Below the pieces are notes generated by a model, which had not been told where the DNA came from, did not search any database, and saw only the letters and a program-made list of their open reading frames with translations. From contig CACOJM010000001.1 of assembly GCA_902627565.1 (NCBI GenBank), positions 62,001-126,000 of the forward strand: DNA of 64,000 nt, written 5' to 3'. The stretch is from an uncultured Pelagibacteraceae bacterium (GTDB taxonomy: Bacteria > Pseudomonadota > Alphaproteobacteria > Pelagibacterales > Pelagibacteraceae). This document shows, in pieces, positions 35,722 through 43,977 of the stretch (the stretch's first letter is position 1; every line of letters begins with the position of its first letter). Both the position numbers and the translations under genes were made by a program.

Positions 35722-36909
35722 ATGCAACTAGCAAGATTTCTAAATAAAATGATAAAAAAAGGAGGCTTTGTTTTGATTGATGCTGACTCCAAGAGTTATA
35801 TAATAGGCAATCCTGATAAAAATTCAATAAGATTAAAAATTTTAAATAAAAAACTATATTATAAATTATTACTCCATCCTGATTTGTATTTTGGTGAAGC
35901 GTACACTAATGGAGATATAAAAATAGAAAATGGCACCTTATCTGATTTCTTAGATTTAGCATTAATGAATATAGGACGGGGGGAATTAAACACTTTTAGC
36001 TATCTTTTAAATAAATTGAGAGGATCATATCGATATCTTACAAATTTTAATTTTATTAAAAAATCTAAAATGAATGTTTCACATCACTATGATATTAAAG
36101 ACGATCTTTATGATTTGTTCTTAGATCCTAAAAGACAATATTCTTGTGCTTATTTTAAAAATGAGAGCGATAGCCTTGAGACTGCACAAAACAATAAGAT
36201 ACAGCATATAATTAAAAAATTGAATATTAAACCTGATCAAAAAGTTTTAGATATAGGATGTGGTTGGGGATCACTAGCTATCGATATTGCTAAAAGTACT
36301 AAGTGTGAAGTCACAGGTATAACACTGTCAGAAAATCAATTAAACTATTGTAATCAAAAAGCAGAAGAGTTTAATTTACAGAATCAAGTAAAATTTAAAC
36401 TGATGGATTATAGAGAGTTGGATGAAAAATTTGATAGAATAGTAAGTGTTGGCATGTTCGAGCATGTTGGTAGAAAATTTTACAACAAATTTTTTAATCA
36501 AATTGAAAAGCTATTGAGAGATGATGGCATATCTTTAATTCATACAATTGGGTCTGTTAATCCACCTAGGGACCCTCATCCGTGGATTACTAAATATATT
36601 TTTCCGGGTGGTTATACTCCAAGCTTGAGTGAAGTAACTAATCCCATCGAAAAAGCTGGCTTAATAGTAACTGATATTGAAGTTTTAAGACTTCATTATT
36701 CACATACACTAAGACATTGGAAAGAAAATTGTTTAAAAAATAAAGATAAAATAATCCGAATGTTTGATGAGAAATTTTTTAGAATGTGGGAGTTTTACCT
36801 TACTGGTTGTGAAATGGCATTTAAGTGGGGTGATCAAGTTGTTTATCAATTTCAACTTACTAAAAATTATAGATCGACACCTGTGACTAGAGACTATATT
36901 TATCAATAA
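35722..36909 (+). CDS. cfa: Cyclopropane-fatty-acyl-phospholipid synthase family methyltransferase
   Basis: This 395-residue protein uses S-adenosylmethionine to methylenate unsaturated acyl chains in membrane phospholipids. It has the N-terminal substrate domain (YFGEAYTNGDIKIE), HHYDIKDDLYDLFLD, the tyrosine-rich QYSCAYF, the SAM motif VLDIGCGWGSLAIDIAK, and VSVGMFEHVGRKFY. The C-terminal RLHYSHTLRHWKENC fits as well. A related S-adenosylmethionine methyltransferase role cannot be ruled out. Confidence 0.92.
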   Translation: MQLARFLNKMIKKGGFVLIDADSKSYIIGNPDKNSIRLKILNKKLYYKLLLHPDLYFGEAYTNGDIKIENGTLSDFLDLALMNIGRGELNTFSYLLNKLRGSYRYLTNFNFIKKSKMNVSHHYDIKDDLYDLFLDPKRQYSCAYFKNESDSLETAQNNKIQHIIKKLNIKPDQKVLDIGCGWGSLAIDIAKSTKCEVTGITLSENQLNYCNQKAEEFNLQNQVKFKLMDYRELDEKFDRIVSVGMFEHVGRKFYNKFFNQIEKLLRDDGISLIHTIGSVNPPRDPHPWITKYIFPGGYTPSLSEVTNPIEKAGLIVTDIEVLRLHYSHTLRHWKENCLKNKDKIIRMFDEKFFRMWEFYLTGCEMAFKWGDQVVYQFQLTKNYRSTPVTRDYIYQ

Positions 36910-36938
36910 ATTATTGATAAGATCATTTCTTCTCAGAA

Positions 36939-38135
36939 ATGAAAAAAAAACAAAAAAAATCAAAAAAAAAGAGAAAAGTATTAAAAAAAGGAAAACCTTA
37001 TAAGTCTTCGAGAAAAAGCAATAAAATCAATAAGAAAACAAAAAAATCAAAAAAAAAAAGTGTTGTCAAAAAAAGTAAAACTAAAGTTAAAAAATCGAAA
37101 AGATCAAATTATTTCCAAAAGCCGAAAATAACGCAAAATGAAAGTATTGTTTTAAAATTTGTCAAATTGCAATTATCTCTTAAATCTCAATTGAATTTTA
37201 AGTTTAGTTTTAGTTTAGAAAAATATATTCAAAGTTTTTTTGATAAAATTTCAGAAACAATTTCAAGTTATAAAATTTTAAAACGTGATGAAAAAAGAAG
37301 AATTAAAATAGAAACAATTGAAAGAGAAAGGGAAGCAAAAATTGAGCTAGCTAAACAAAAAGAGGAAGAACAGGCACTTAGAGTCAAGCTTAAAGAACAG
37401 ACACTTAAAGAAGAAGCTAAATTAGAAAAGCAACGAGTAAGAGATATAAAATTATTTTTAAGAAAAGAACAGGCACTTTTAAGAATCGAGCAAGCAGAAA
37501 AACAAAAACAGTTTTTAAAACAATTGCAATTAGATAAACAAATTGAAAAATTTAGAATAAGAGAAGTCAAGGAACTAGAAAAACTTGAAAAAATTTCTTT
37601 AAAAGAGAAAAGAGAGGATTACGCTGGATTACAAGAGAGAATCGATAAACTTAAAGAAAAATATCGATTACTTCGAGATCAAAAAATTAAAGAAAGAGTT
37701 GAGGCATTAGGAGTTAAACTTCAAGGTGATGAAGATAGAGAAACTTTATTAGAGAAAGAGAAAGAATATACTTTAGCAAGACAAAAAATTGAATTTGCAC
37801 TAGAAAGTTTTTATAGAAGTGCAAGCAGTTTGGTATTTCAATTAAATAAAAGACATATCACAAGAGATATGTCCATTTTTCGTTGTGTAGATAGACGATT
37901 TGAAACGGGAGAAGTTTTTATCAAATGGGATGAGACACAAGATGATGATTGGTTATTATTAATTTATATAAAAAATAATTCTCCTGATGAAGGAATTGTT
38001 ATTGAAGATAAAACTAATCCTGAAAAAAATCTTTCTCATGAGTTTAGAAATGTAGATATCTTTAAAGCCTCAGATACGATGGTAGACTCTTTAACACAAC
38101 TCATTGCAAGGAAAAGAGCCAAAAATAATAATTAA
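36939..38135 (+). CDS. Unrecognised Lys-rich coiled-coil protein with a C-terminal domain
   Basis: I do not recognise this 398-residue protein. Residues 1-56 contain 32 Lys/Arg with Ser/Thr spacers (KKSKKK-like), like histone H1 tails or bacterial DNA-binding tails. Residues about 60-112 are mixed hydrophobic. Residues about 113-280 are a long charged Glu/Lys/Gln coiled coil. Residues about 285-390 look globular and acidic (FIKWDETQDDDWLLLIYIKNN). There is no signal peptide. DNA, RNA or ribosome binding through the tail is a guess. It begins 29 bases after cfa and is followed by a small membrane protein gene. The tail is encoded by A-tracts. Confidence 0.8.
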   Translation: MKKKQKKSKKKRKVLKKGKPYKSSRKSNKINKKTKKSKKKSVVKKSKTKVKKSKRSNYFQKPKITQNESIVLKFVKLQLSLKSQLNFKFSFSLEKYIQSFFDKISETISSYKILKRDEKRRIKIETIEREREAKIELAKQKEEEQALRVKLKEQTLKEEAKLEKQRVRDIKLFLRKEQALLRIEQAEKQKQFLKQLQLDKQIEKFRIREVKELEKLEKISLKEKREDYAGLQERIDKLKEKYRLLRDQKIKERVEALGVKLQGDEDRETLLEKEKEYTLARQKIEFALESFYRSASSLVFQLNKRHITRDMSIFRCVDRRFETGEVFIKWDETQDDDWLLLIYIKNNSPDEGIVIEDKTNPEKNLSHEFRNVDIFKASDTMVDSLTQLIARKRAKNNN

Positions 38136-38165
38136 ACATTTATATTAAATTAGGTATTATCTGTA

Positions 38166-38459
38166 ATGATTTTAGGATCCGCCTTTTTAATAATTTTATA
38201 TTTAATTTTCAGATATGTAATTGCGTGGATAACATATTTTAATAATTTAGACCCGAGACTTGGTGATAGTACGTGGCGTTTTACGTATGATTATCCAGTA
38301 GTTGGTGAGAGAGACATCTCTGATTTGGATGATAAGGATTTTGTTAGATTAAGAAGAAAAAAAAATAAAATTATATTATTAATGTACTCGATAGTCTTAG
38401 TGATGTTTGTATCCTCAATGTCTTTGTTAAGTAAATTTTTGTTATTTTTCACAAGTTAG
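38166..38459 (+). CDS. Small two-helix membrane protein, unknown
   Basis: This 97-residue protein has helices at about 3-20 and 72-95. Between them is a soluble segment with DPRLGDSTWRFTYDYPVVGERDISDLDDKDF, which is distinctive but not known to me. It lies 30 bases after the Lys-rich coiled-coil gene on the same strand, so the two may be expressed together. Its end overlaps the convergent DUF393 gene by 11 bases. Confidence 0.68.
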   Translation: MILGSAFLIILYLIFRYVIAWITYFNNLDPRLGDSTWRFTYDYPVVGERDISDLDDKDFVRLRRKKNKIILLMYSIVLVMFVSSMSLLSKFLLFFTS

Positions 38460-38805
38460 TTTTTTTTAGTTGCTTTTTATTTTTTAAGTAAAGAAAAAAA
38501 GCTACTATTTCATATACAACTGAAAATATACTAAAGATGATTGGTAATTTAAAAAATTCATAAAGAAATTTATATTTTGGCATTTTTTTCCATAATAATA
38601 AAAAAGCTTTTGCACCTCCAACAACTTCCTCACCATCTTTGACATGTAGTCGTCTCAAAAGTTGTTTACTATCTTTAGAGGTTTCCTGCTCAGCTAATTC
38701 ATTATCTGTAATATCAACCCAATCAATTTTCTCTATTTTTTCCCTCTTATAGAGATCAATTTCTGCCTTACAAATTTTACAAGAATTATTAAAATAAACT
38801 TTCAT
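38449..38805 (-). CDS. DUF393 (DCC) thiol-disulfide oxidoreductase-like protein
   Basis: This 118-residue protein begins with a beta strand and a redox-type CxxC motif (NNSCKICKAE), then WVDIT and RRLHVKDGEEVVGGAKAFLLLW, the hallmarks of the DUF393 family. The C-terminal part is hydrophobic and could associate with the membrane. The function of the family is not established. The gene stands alone on its strand, divergent from tldD. Confidence 0.85.
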   Translation of the reverse strand: MKVYFNNSCKICKAEIDLYKREKIEKIDWVDITDNELAEQETSKDSKQLLRRLHVKDGEEVVGGAKAFLLLWKKMPKYKFLYEFFKLPIIFSIFSVVYEIVAFFLYLKNKKQLKKTNL

Positions 38806-38890
38806 AATTAGATATTTTATTACTAATTTGTCCCATATATGTACATGCGTAAAATACTCTAGTTGAAAAATCTTTGAAACAATCTATTTA

Positions 38891-40312
38891 ATGTTTTCTA
38901 TGAGTAATTTCTTTGAAAAATCTGACCTAACAAGAAGAGAGGCTGAAAATATTGTTTCGGATACTCTTCAAAAATGTGATGACGGTGAATTGTACCTAGA
39001 AAATTCTAAATCTGAGTCAATTTTACTAGATGATAATAAGATAAAAAATTCTAGTTATAATTCAGATTTAGGATTTGGATTTAGAGCTATCTCCGATGAA
39101 GTAGTTGCTTATTCTCACTCTAACGAAATTTCAAAAAACTCATTAAAGCAATCCTCAGAAAGTTTAAAATCAACGCTTAAATCCGTCAAAGGTACCTATA
39201 ATCATGAAATTCCTAAATCTAATAAAAAATATTATAATAACATTAATCCTATTGAACAAAAATCTCTTAATGAAAAAATTAAAATACTTTATGAAGTAAA
39301 TAATTATTTACGTTCAAAAGATGACAACATTAAACAAGTTACAGCTAATTTTTTGGGAGAACAAAAATCGGTTGAAATAATTAGATCTGGTGGAGAGACT
39401 TTGACTGATGTTCGCCCATTAATAAGATTCAATGTATCTGTTATGCTTGAGAAAAATGGAAGAAAAGAGACAGGTGTGTATGGTGTTGGGGGAAGACAAT
39501 CTTACGATACTTATTTAAAAAATGATAACTGGAAAAGTGTTTGTGATGAGGCTTTGAGAATAGCTTCAGTAAATTTAGAGAGCAAACCTGCACCGGCTGG
39601 TGAAATGAAAGTCGTGCTAGGACCTGGTTGGCCAGCAATATTAATTCATGAGGCTGTTGGTCATGGTTTAGAAGGGGATTTTAACAGAAAAAAAACCTCA
39701 GCTTTTCATAATTTAATGGGCCAAAAAGTTGCAAGTGAAGGAGTTACAATTGTTGATGACGGTACCATCGATAACAGAAGAGGCAGTCTTACGATTGATG
39801 ATGAAGGAACTCCAACTGAAAAAACTGTTTTAATTGAAAATGGGATTTTAAAAAATTTTATGCAAGATCGTCTCAATGCTCGTTTAATGAAAACTAAATC
39901 TACTGGCAGTGGAAGAAGAGAAAACTATAGACATATCGTTCTTCCAAGAATGAGAAATACAATGATGCTAAGTGGTAATCAGACTCAAGATGAGATGATT
40001 AAAGCTGTCGATAAAGGTATTTTTGCTGTGAGTTTTGGTGGCGGACAGGTCGATATTACATCTGGAAAATTTGTATTCAATTGTACTGAAGCTTATGAGA
40101 TTGTTAATGGCAAAATTGGATCTCCAATTAAAGGTGCAACACTTATTGGAGATGGTCCTTCAATTTTGAAAGAAGTTTCTATGGTTGGGAATGACATGAT
40201 GATGGATCCTGGTATTGGAACATGTGGAAAAGCTGGCCAGGGTGTTCCTGTAGGTGTTGCTCAACCATCTATACTAATTAATAAGATGACTGTTGGTGGC
40301 ACAAAACTTTAA
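38891..40312 (+). CDS. tldD: Metalloprotease subunit TldD
   Basis: TldD and TldE form a heterodimeric zinc peptidase that digests unfolded peptides and, in enterobacteria, processes peptide toxins and antitoxins. The 473-residue protein has the metal motif HEAVGHGLEGD (HExxxH, about residues 253-258) and GTCGKAGQGVPVG near the C-terminus. The next gene, its partner, begins directly after the stop. Two in-frame ATG codons (38891 and 38900) are possible starts; neither has a clear ribosome binding site. Confidence 0.94.
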   Translation: MFSMSNFFEKSDLTRREAENIVSDTLQKCDDGELYLENSKSESILLDDNKIKNSSYNSDLGFGFRAISDEVVAYSHSNEISKNSLKQSSESLKSTLKSVKGTYNHEIPKSNKKYYNNINPIEQKSLNEKIKILYEVNNYLRSKDDNIKQVTANFLGEQKSVEIIRSGGETLTDVRPLIRFNVSVMLEKNGRKETGVYGVGGRQSYDTYLKNDNWKSVCDEALRIASVNLESKPAPAGEMKVVLGPGWPAILIHEAVGHGLEGDFNRKKTSAFHNLMGQKVASEGVTIVDDGTIDNRRGSLTIDDEGTPTEKTVLIENGILKNFMQDRLNARLMKTKSTGSGRRENYRHIVLPRMRNTMMLSGNQTQDEMIKAVDKGIFAVSFGGGQVDITSGKFVFNCTEAYEIVNGKIGSPIKGATLIGDGPSILKEVSMVGNDMMMDPGIGTCGKAGQGVPVGVAQPSILINKMTVGGTKL

Positions 40313-41629
40313 ATGGTTAAAGATCAAGAATTTTTAGAAAAAAAGGCATCGTATTGTCTAGGTTTAGCTAAGAAATTGGGCGTAACTGAGTCTAGTGTAG
40401 TTGTTAATAACTCTGTGTCTGAAACTGTTAATTTTAGAAATAAAAAACTCGACGAGTCCAATAGGTCAGATGATCTTGGAATAAGAATTACTACTTACAT
40501 TGGAAAAAAAAAGTCATCAATATCTTCTTCTAATTTACTTGATGACAACCTAAACATTTTGATTGAAAAATGTGTTGAGACAACAAAAAATACTCCTGAA
40601 GATGAATTTAATTCATTGCCAGATAAAGATTTGTTAGCCAAAGAAGTTAAAGATTTGAGTCTCTATGATGATACCCATATAGAAAATGATCAAAAAATAG
40701 ATTATTTGAAAAAATTAGAATCTGCTGCCTCCAATGACAAAAAGATTATTAATACTGAGTCTAGTTTTACTCAAAATAAATCAAATTTTATTTTAGCTAA
40801 TACCGAAGGTTTTTGTGCTGGTTACAAAACATCTTCATTCACAGCTTCAAGCGTTACAGTTGCAAAAGATGAAAAAAGCATGGAAAGAGATTACGAATAT
40901 TCAAGCAAATGTTTTTTTAAAGATTTGGATGATGCAGAAGAATTAGGCAAACAAGCTGCTAATCAAACCATCAAAAAATTAAACCCTAAAAAAATAGGTA
41001 GTGAAAAAATTGCTATAATTTTTGATAAAAGAATAGCCAAGGGAATACTTAATACTTTTGCAAGTGCGATTTTATCATCAGCGATATCAAGAGGAACGTC
41101 TTTTTTAAAAGACAAAATTAACCAAAAAATATTTTCTAATAAGATTAATGTCTTTGATAAACCAGATATACTCAAAGGTTTAGGTTCAAGAAATTTTGAT
41201 AGTGAGGGGGTTAAAACTGATACTCTTAAATTAGTAGAGCAGGGAGTCTTAAAACATTATTTGATTGATACTTACAATGGGAAAAAATTAAACCTTAAAT
41301 CAAATGGAAGATGTGGAGGGACAAGTAATCTTTTTTTTGAAAATGGAACTATTAGTCTTAAAGATTTATTGAATTTAAAATCAAAAAGTCTCTATATTAC
41401 AGAAACCATAGGTCATGGAAGTAATATCGTAACAGGTGATTATTCTGTAGGTGCAACAGGGTTTTTAGTAGAAAACGGAGAGTTTCAGTATCCTATAAAT
41501 GAAATTACGATTGCAGGCAATTTTAAAGACATGTTTCAGAATATTACCTTAGCTAATGATCTAGACTTTAAATATGCAACTAATTCACCAACCATGATGA
41601 TTGAGGGAATGGTTGTTGCTGGTAAATGA
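40313..41629 (+). CDS. pmbA: Metalloprotease subunit TldE (PmbA)
   Basis: This 438-residue partner of TldD lacks the HExxxH metal motif, as expected for TldE. It has NFRNKKLDESNRSDDLGIRI early, IIFDKRIAKGIL mid-way, and the C-terminal IGHGSNIVTGDYSVGATGFLVENGEFQYPINEITIAGN region that is typical of PmbA. The start follows the tldD stop with no gap (TAAATG). No obvious modified-peptide precursor gene is seen nearby. Confidence 0.94.
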   Translation: MVKDQEFLEKKASYCLGLAKKLGVTESSVVVNNSVSETVNFRNKKLDESNRSDDLGIRITTYIGKKKSSISSSNLLDDNLNILIEKCVETTKNTPEDEFNSLPDKDLLAKEVKDLSLYDDTHIENDQKIDYLKKLESAASNDKKIINTESSFTQNKSNFILANTEGFCAGYKTSSFTASSVTVAKDEKSMERDYEYSSKCFFKDLDDAEELGKQAANQTIKKLNPKKIGSEKIAIIFDKRIAKGILNTFASAILSSAISRGTSFLKDKINQKIFSNKINVFDKPDILKGLGSRNFDSEGVKTDTLKLVEQGVLKHYLIDTYNGKKLNLKSNGRCGGTSNLFFENGTISLKDLLNLKSKSLYITETIGHGSNIVTGDYSVGATGFLVENGEFQYPINEITIAGNFKDMFQNITLANDLDFKYATNSPTMMIEGMVVAGK

Positions 41630-42597
41630 GTGAATTCTGTGTAATCGGCTCAGGTATTTCGGGAGCTACAATTGCAAATCTTCTTAATAAAAAAAATTCT
41701 GTAATCCTATTTGATAAAGCGAGAGGTCCAGGAGGTCGTGCATCTTTCAAAAGAATTAAAGGCAATATAGGCTTTGATCACGGTGCTCAATACTTTTCAC
41801 CAAAAAACCCAGAATTTAAAAAATTTACTAAAGATTTAATTAAAAAAAAAATTTTAAAGGTTTGGGGTGGTAAACACATTTTTCTTAACTCTAAAAAAAA
41901 AGAGGATAAAAAACATCTGAAAATTATAGGTAAAAATGGAAACAATGATATTAGCAAGTATTTATTAAAAAAAATTAAGTGCAACTATCAAAGTGAATTA
42001 AAAAAAATTCATTATAAAAAAAAACTTTGGTACTTATCGTTTGCTGATGGAAAATTAAGATCTTTTAAAAGTATTATTTTGACCTGTCCTTATCCACAAT
42101 TAAAAAAACTTTCCAAAAAATTTATAAATAATTCTTTTTTAAAAAAATCAATAAAAATGGATGCAAATATAACTACTATGATTGCTATAAAAAAAAACAA
42201 GAAATCAAATAGTAGCTACCTTTTCGAAGATCCAATTCTTGGTTGGGCGGGTAATGAAAACTCAAAAAAAAGATTTAAATCAAAATATGATTTATGGACT
42301 TTACAAAGTACCTTTAAGTGGGCAAATAGGACAATCAATCAAAACAAATATAATAGTAAAAAAAATTCAAAAATTATGATTGATAAGTTCTTTCAACTTT
42401 CAAATATTAAAAAAACAAAGATAAACTTCTCTCTAAATCATGGTTGGAAATATTCTTCTAATTCAGAACCTTTCAAAATTAAAAGTTTTTGGGATCCAAA
42501 GAAGAAAATAGGTGTTTGTGCTGATTGGTTTGTGGGACCAAGACTAGAGTCGGGATGGATAAGTGCACAGGACTTATTTAAAAAAATTTCAAGATAA
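41626..42597 (+). CDS. FAD-dependent oxidoreductase (renalase-like)
   Basis: This 323-residue flavoprotein has an N-terminal dinucleotide motif VIGSGISGATIANLL followed by DKARGPGGRAS, then GFDHGAQYFSP and a C-terminal GVCADWFVGPRLESGWISAQDL, which is the FAD-contacting end of amine-oxidase/renalase-like proteins. The substrate is unknown. It overlaps the end of pmbA by 4 bases, so it is probably co-transcribed. A functional link to TldDE is not evident. The convergent DUF6134 gene ends one base away. Confidence 0.85.
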   Translation: MSEFCVIGSGISGATIANLLNKKNSVILFDKARGPGGRASFKRIKGNIGFDHGAQYFSPKNPEFKKFTKDLIKKKILKVWGGKHIFLNSKKKEDKKHLKIIGKNGNNDISKYLLKKIKCNYQSELKKIHYKKKLWYLSFADGKLRSFKSIILTCPYPQLKKLSKKFINNSFLKKSIKMDANITTMIAIKKNKKSNSSYLFEDPILGWAGNENSKKRFKSKYDLWTLQSTFKWANRTINQNKYNSKKNSKIMIDKFFQLSNIKKTKINFSLNHGWKYSSNSEPFKIKSFWDPKKKIGVCADWFVGPRLESGWISAQDLFKKISR

Positions 42598-42598
42598 A

Positions 42599-43279
42599 TT
42601 ATTCAAAGCTTTTCAATCTATATTCCCAATTTCCCATCCTTGAGTAAGATACTTTCAAAATTCTTAAATTTTTTTGATCGTACCAAATGTCAAAATTTAA
42701 TCTTTTATCTTTAGGGATGGTCATATCTTTGGATTTTAATGTAAAATGATCCACATCATAAATTTTACCGTAAAGATCTATTTTTTCTTTACCTATGAAA
42801 GTAACTACTTGTTCCTTGATACTTCCCGAGATTGGACTTATTTGAGCTCCTGATTGTAAAATTTTATGGTTCCACCAATTTCCAATAATATAATTCATTG
42901 GAGCTTCTCCGTTATAGGAAGAGCCTTTAATGTCGAATTTTTTACTATTTTGATTAAATTTCAATTTTACAAATTTTTCTTTTTTATTTTGTAAAGTTTT
43001 TGAGTTGTATGATATTAATTGATTTTTGATATATTTTTCCTCACCATACGATTCGACTTCAAAAATTGTAGCACCAAAGATAATAACAGAAAATTTTAAT
43101 TGATTTGTAATAATTGTTTCATCACCATTTTTTTCAAAAAAATAATAATTATATCCAATTAATTCACCATTTCTAAAAATCTCCATTTCAATTTTGTTAA
43201 ATTTATTGTAGTGACCTATATGCGCCATCGAAATAACTGGAATAATTATAATAAACAAAATAGCTATAAATTTTTTCAT
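42599..43279 (-). CDS. Secreted DUF6134-like protein
   Basis: This 226-residue protein has an N-terminal signal peptide (KKFIAILFIIIIPVISMA, probable cut after about residue 19). The mature part is beta-rich, with repeated short strands (FRNGELIGYNYYFF, IIGNWWNHKILQSG, DHFTLKSKD, LNFDIWYDQ). It resembles the DUF6134 family of periplasmic proteins of unknown function. The WYD motif near the end is common to that family. It is a single gene. Confidence 0.65.
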   Translation of the reverse strand: MKKFIAILFIIIIPVISMAHIGHYNKFNKIEMEIFRNGELIGYNYYFFEKNGDETIITNQLKFSVIIFGATIFEVESYGEEKYIKNQLISYNSKTLQNKKEKFVKLKFNQNSKKFDIKGSSYNGEAPMNYIIGNWWNHKILQSGAQISPISGSIKEQVVTFIGKEKIDLYGKIYDVDHFTLKSKDMTIPKDKRLNFDIWYDQKNLRILKVSYSRMGNWEYRLKSFE

Positions 43280-43329
43280 TTAATAATCACATTAGTAGAC
43301 TTTATTAATAATAGAAATAACTTAATAAA

Positions 43330-43977
43330 ATGTTTTTAAAAATAAAGAAAATACCAAAAGTAAATTGGAGTTCTGATAAGCCATATAATTTCAAACCAAA
43401 ATTTTCTACATTCTTCTTTTTATGTTTTGGTTTGATGTTATTTGGTCTTGGTGAAGGCTTATTGATTGTTTCATTTACTGGCGCTTCTCCATGGAGTGTT
43501 CTTGCACAAGGTATCTCCCTAAATGTAAACTTAAGTATTGGAACAATAACACTTTTAATAAGTATCGCTGTTCTGATATTATGGATACCTCTGGGTCAAA
43601 AACCAGGAATGGGTACAATATTTAATGCTTTAATAATCGCTCTCATGATTGATCTTTGTATAAAGTTTGTTCCAACTCCATCAAATTATTTTAATCAATT
43701 AATTTTAGCAATTGTATCAGTGATTACAGTTGGGATTGGAGGAGGAATTTACTTGGTATCAAATCTTGGTGCAGGACCAAGAGATGGCTTAATGATTGGT
43801 TTACAAAAAATATCAAATTTACCAGTAGCAGCTGTTAGGGCTTTTTTAGAAATTTCTGTTGTAAGTATTGGTTGGTACTTAGGTGGAACAGTCGGAGTTG
43901 GAACTCTACTATTTGCTTTTGGTATAGGTCCATGTGTAGCTTTAGGTTTGTTCTTAGTGGATAAAACTTTTGATTAG
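43330..43977 (+). CDS. YczE-like membrane protein
   Basis: This 215-residue protein has five or six membrane helices and a repeated pattern: GEGLLIVSFTGASPWSVLAQGISLNVNLSIGTI in the first half, and GGGIYLVSNLGAGPRDGLMIGLQKISNLPVAAVR in the second. This internal repeat is a feature of the YczE/YitT-type family, whose function is not known. Its stop codon shares the sequence TTAG with the stop of the convergent typA gene. Confidence 0.8.
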   Translation: MFLKIKKIPKVNWSSDKPYNFKPKFSTFFFLCFGLMLFGLGEGLLIVSFTGASPWSVLAQGISLNVNLSIGTITLLISIAVLILWIPLGQKPGMGTIFNALIIALMIDLCIKFVPTPSNYFNQLILAIVSVITVGIGGGIYLVSNLGAGPRDGLMIGLQKISNLPVAAVRAFLEISVVSIGWYLGGTVGVGTLLFAFGIGPCVALGLFLVDKTFD

